The notes beneath the pieces were generated by a model that made no database searches, was not told the DNA's origin, and saw only the letters and a list, made by a program, of their open reading frames with translations. The position numbers and the translations under genes were made by a program. A DNA stretch of 44,547 nt from Acidobacteria subdivision 2 bacterium RH1 MAG20 (GTDB lineage: Bacteria > Acidobacteriota > Terriglobia > Terriglobales > Acidobacteriaceae). The DNA is taken from assembly GCA_002197545.1 (NCBI GenBank), contig NFUO01000530.1:1-44547 (forward strand). Reading direction: 5' to 3'. This document shows positions 43,264 to 44,547 of this stretch, in pieces (position 1 is the first letter of the stretch; each line of letters begins with the position of its first letter).

Positions 43264-44148
43264 ATGAACACGCATCAGGCCGGGATCTTCGCTCTTGGAA
43301 CCTCTTCTCACGCATACCTGGAGTTTGACCTTCTGGACGCGAAGAAATGCAGGGAGTTCGCCTCTACGATCTCCGCCATCCGTGAACCAAGGACCACCAC
43401 CGGCGGCGTGAACTTCGTCATCGGTTTCCGGCCCGAGCTCTGGCGCGATATTGTTCCGGATGACGCTCCTCCGGACGTGGAGGGCTTCAACAGCGACATC
43501 CATGGCAAAGAAGGATTTGTCATGCCGGCCACGCAACACGACGCGCTGGTATGGCTCTCCGGCAGCGCTTATGACGTGATCTTCGATATGGCCCGCTCCG
43601 TCGTCCATGACCTCGCCGGCCAGGCGTCGCTGGCGGATGAAACCTCGAGTTGGCCTTACCATCACGATCGCGATCTCACCGGCTTCATCGACGGCTCGGA
43701 GAACCCGACGCTGCTCGACGCTCCCATCGCGTCGCTCCTGCCCGAAGGAGTTCCCGGTGCTGCCGGCTCGGTCCTGCTGCTGCAAAAGTGGAAGCACAAA
43801 ACGTCGGAGTGGGAAGCCCTTCCGGTCGACCGGCAAGAGCGCGTCATGGGACGAACCAAGCCCGACAGCACCGAACTCGAGAACAAGCCATCGGACTCGC
43901 ATGTCGCGCGCACCGACCAGGACGAATTCGGAAATATCTTTCGCCGCAACATGCCTTATGGAAACGTCGACGACCATGGCACCGTCTTCGTTGGATTCAG
44001 CGCAGACCAGAAGCGGCTTTCGAGAATGTTAGACAGCATGGCGGGCCTGATCACAGGCACCCGCGACGCGCTCACCCGCTACACCCAGCCGTTGACCGGC
44101 TCCTATTATTTTGTGCCGTCCGTCGAAAGTTTGCGGAGCTTACGCTAG
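43264..44148 (+). CDS. Dyp-type heme peroxidase
   Basis: This is a dye-decolourising peroxidase of 294 residues. The family signature GFIDGSENP holds the distal Asp, DSHVAR the proximal heme His, and NIFRRNMPYGN the distal Arg. No signal peptide is seen, so it is cytoplasmic or packaged by a shell; no encapsulin gene is in the window, and there is no C-terminal targeting extension that I recognise. TATAAT stands exactly six bases before the ATG with no Shine-Dalgarno sequence, which suggests a leaderless transcript. It is followed 28 bp later by a type B repeat. Confidence 0.93.
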   Translation: MNTHQAGIFALGTSSHAYLEFDLLDAKKCREFASTISAIREPRTTTGGVNFVIGFRPELWRDIVPDDAPPDVEGFNSDIHGKEGFVMPATQHDALVWLSGSAYDVIFDMARSVVHDLAGQASLADETSSWPYHHDRDLTGFIDGSENPTLLDAPIASLLPEGVPGAAGSVLLLQKWKHKTSEWEALPVDRQERVMGRTKPDSTELENKPSDSHVARTDQDEFGNIFRRNMPYGNVDDHGTVFVGFSADQKRLSRMLDSMAGLITGTRDALTRYTQPLTGSYYFVPSVESLRSLR

Positions 44149-44175
44149 GGCGGCCACGCAGATCATCCAAAGCAT

Positions 44176-44255
44176 ACGTCATCTCGACCGGAGACGCGCA
44201 GCTTTATCGCGCGGCGCAGTGGAGAGACCCCTGTATTTCGCCGTTATTTGTTTTG
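44176..44255 (+). repeat. Palindromic repeat type B, copy 2
   Basis: It starts ACGTCATCTCGACCGGAG and ends TGGAGAGACCCCTGTATTTC, as in copy 1 at 18469. The inner hairpin has different paired bases (CGCGC ... GCGCG), while loop bases are similar, so base pairing is kept. It lies just after the peroxidase stop. Confidence 0.75.
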
Positions 44256-44365
44256 AAAAGCGAATCAACGCTCCCATAGTTTTTTAAACCGGCCATCAAA
44301 GGATCGAGTTGCTATTTTTCATAATCCTCTGCCTACTCTTCAATTAATTCGCGCTCAAGCCCACA

Positions 44366-44547
44366 ATGCCTGAAAATAGAAGTTTGGCCATGCCCACTCC
44401 AAATCCCGCCCCGAAACCCGATCAGATCACTATCCGCGGAGCCCGCACCCACAACCTCAAGGGCATCGACGTCGACATCCCCCACAACGCCCTCACGGTC
44501 GTCAGCGGCGTCTCGGGCTCGGGAAAATCCTCGCTCGCCTTCGACAC
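44366..44547 (+). CDS. uvrA: UvrABC excinuclease subunit A, N-terminal part only
   Basis: The first 60 codons of uvrA are in the window, and the rest lies beyond the end. The residues [14 protein letters not shown] and then the Walker [15 protein letters not shown] are the near-invariant start of UvrA, which recognises damaged DNA in nucleotide excision repair. The start is ATG 44366 or, more likely given family starts, ATG 44390; no clear Shine-Dalgarno sequence precedes either. Confidence 0.93.
   Translation, partial: MPENRSLAMPTPNPAPKPDQITIRGARTHNLKGIDVDIPHNALTVVSGVSGSGKSSLAFD

Noticed and set aside
13428..44255. Short repeats as a possible CRISPR array
   Set aside because: The copies are dispersed over 30 kb with no regular spacers and no cas genes.

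Overview
The window looks like chromosomal DNA of an acidobacterium of the Terriglobus, Granulicella or Edaphobacter type. I infer this from the high GC content, the gene families present, and several copies of a short palindromic element that I associate from memory with genomes of that group. This assignment is by recognition; no search was run. There is no rRNA, tRNA, CRISPR array, transposase or phage module in the window.

Layout. 1-4250: the end of a Gfo/Idh/MocA oxidoreductase, two exported proteins of unknown function, an ABC ATPase, and a short patch of decayed genes that includes a DoxX gene with its middle missing. 4257-13389: a two-component system (response regulator and histidine kinase) followed by an exported beta-propeller protein and a complete tripartite RND efflux pump (TolC-like, lipoprotein adaptor, permease), all on one strand with overlapping or nearly overlapping ends. 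14049-17648: a compact cytochrome c oxidase operon (subunits II, I, III and a 72-residue CxxC membrane protein). 17789-24473: FMN reductase, a CCA-adding-type nucleotidyltransferase with a histone-H1-like tail, an acidobacterial protein of unknown function, lpxD, a receiver-PAS protein, a secreted nucleoside hydrolase and a small lipoprotein. 24697-33010: tmk, then a glycan-degradation stretch with a GH3 beta-glucosidase carrying a PA14 insert, a GH78 alpha-rhamnosidase-like enzyme and a DUF4838 protein that looks transferred from Bacteroidetes. 33282-44547: holB, tsaC/sua5, a CYTH protein, a secreted TonB-domain protein, a chemoreceptor, a TonB-type energy transducer, ileS, lspA, a Dyp-type peroxidase and the first 60 codons of uvrA.

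Three signals lie outside the ordinary gene content. First, a family of short palindromic repeats (four copies of type A, two of type B) sits mostly just downstream of stop codons, but one type A copy and another, unrelated palindrome lie in frame inside the essential gene ileS and are translated. Second, several genes without a Shine-Dalgarno sequence have a TANNNT hexamer exactly six bases before the start codon, the geometry expected for leaderless transcripts. Third, regulatory-looking DNA is visible: LacI-type palindromes before the GH3 and DUF4838 genes, and three helically phased direct repeats before the gene at 20580.

The glycan enzymes probably act together in the periplasm or outside the cell on plant or microbial polysaccharide. 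The efflux operon is probably controlled by the adjacent two-component system. The oxidase operon encodes an A-type heme-copper oxidase core that lacks the usual D-channel entrance aspartate.
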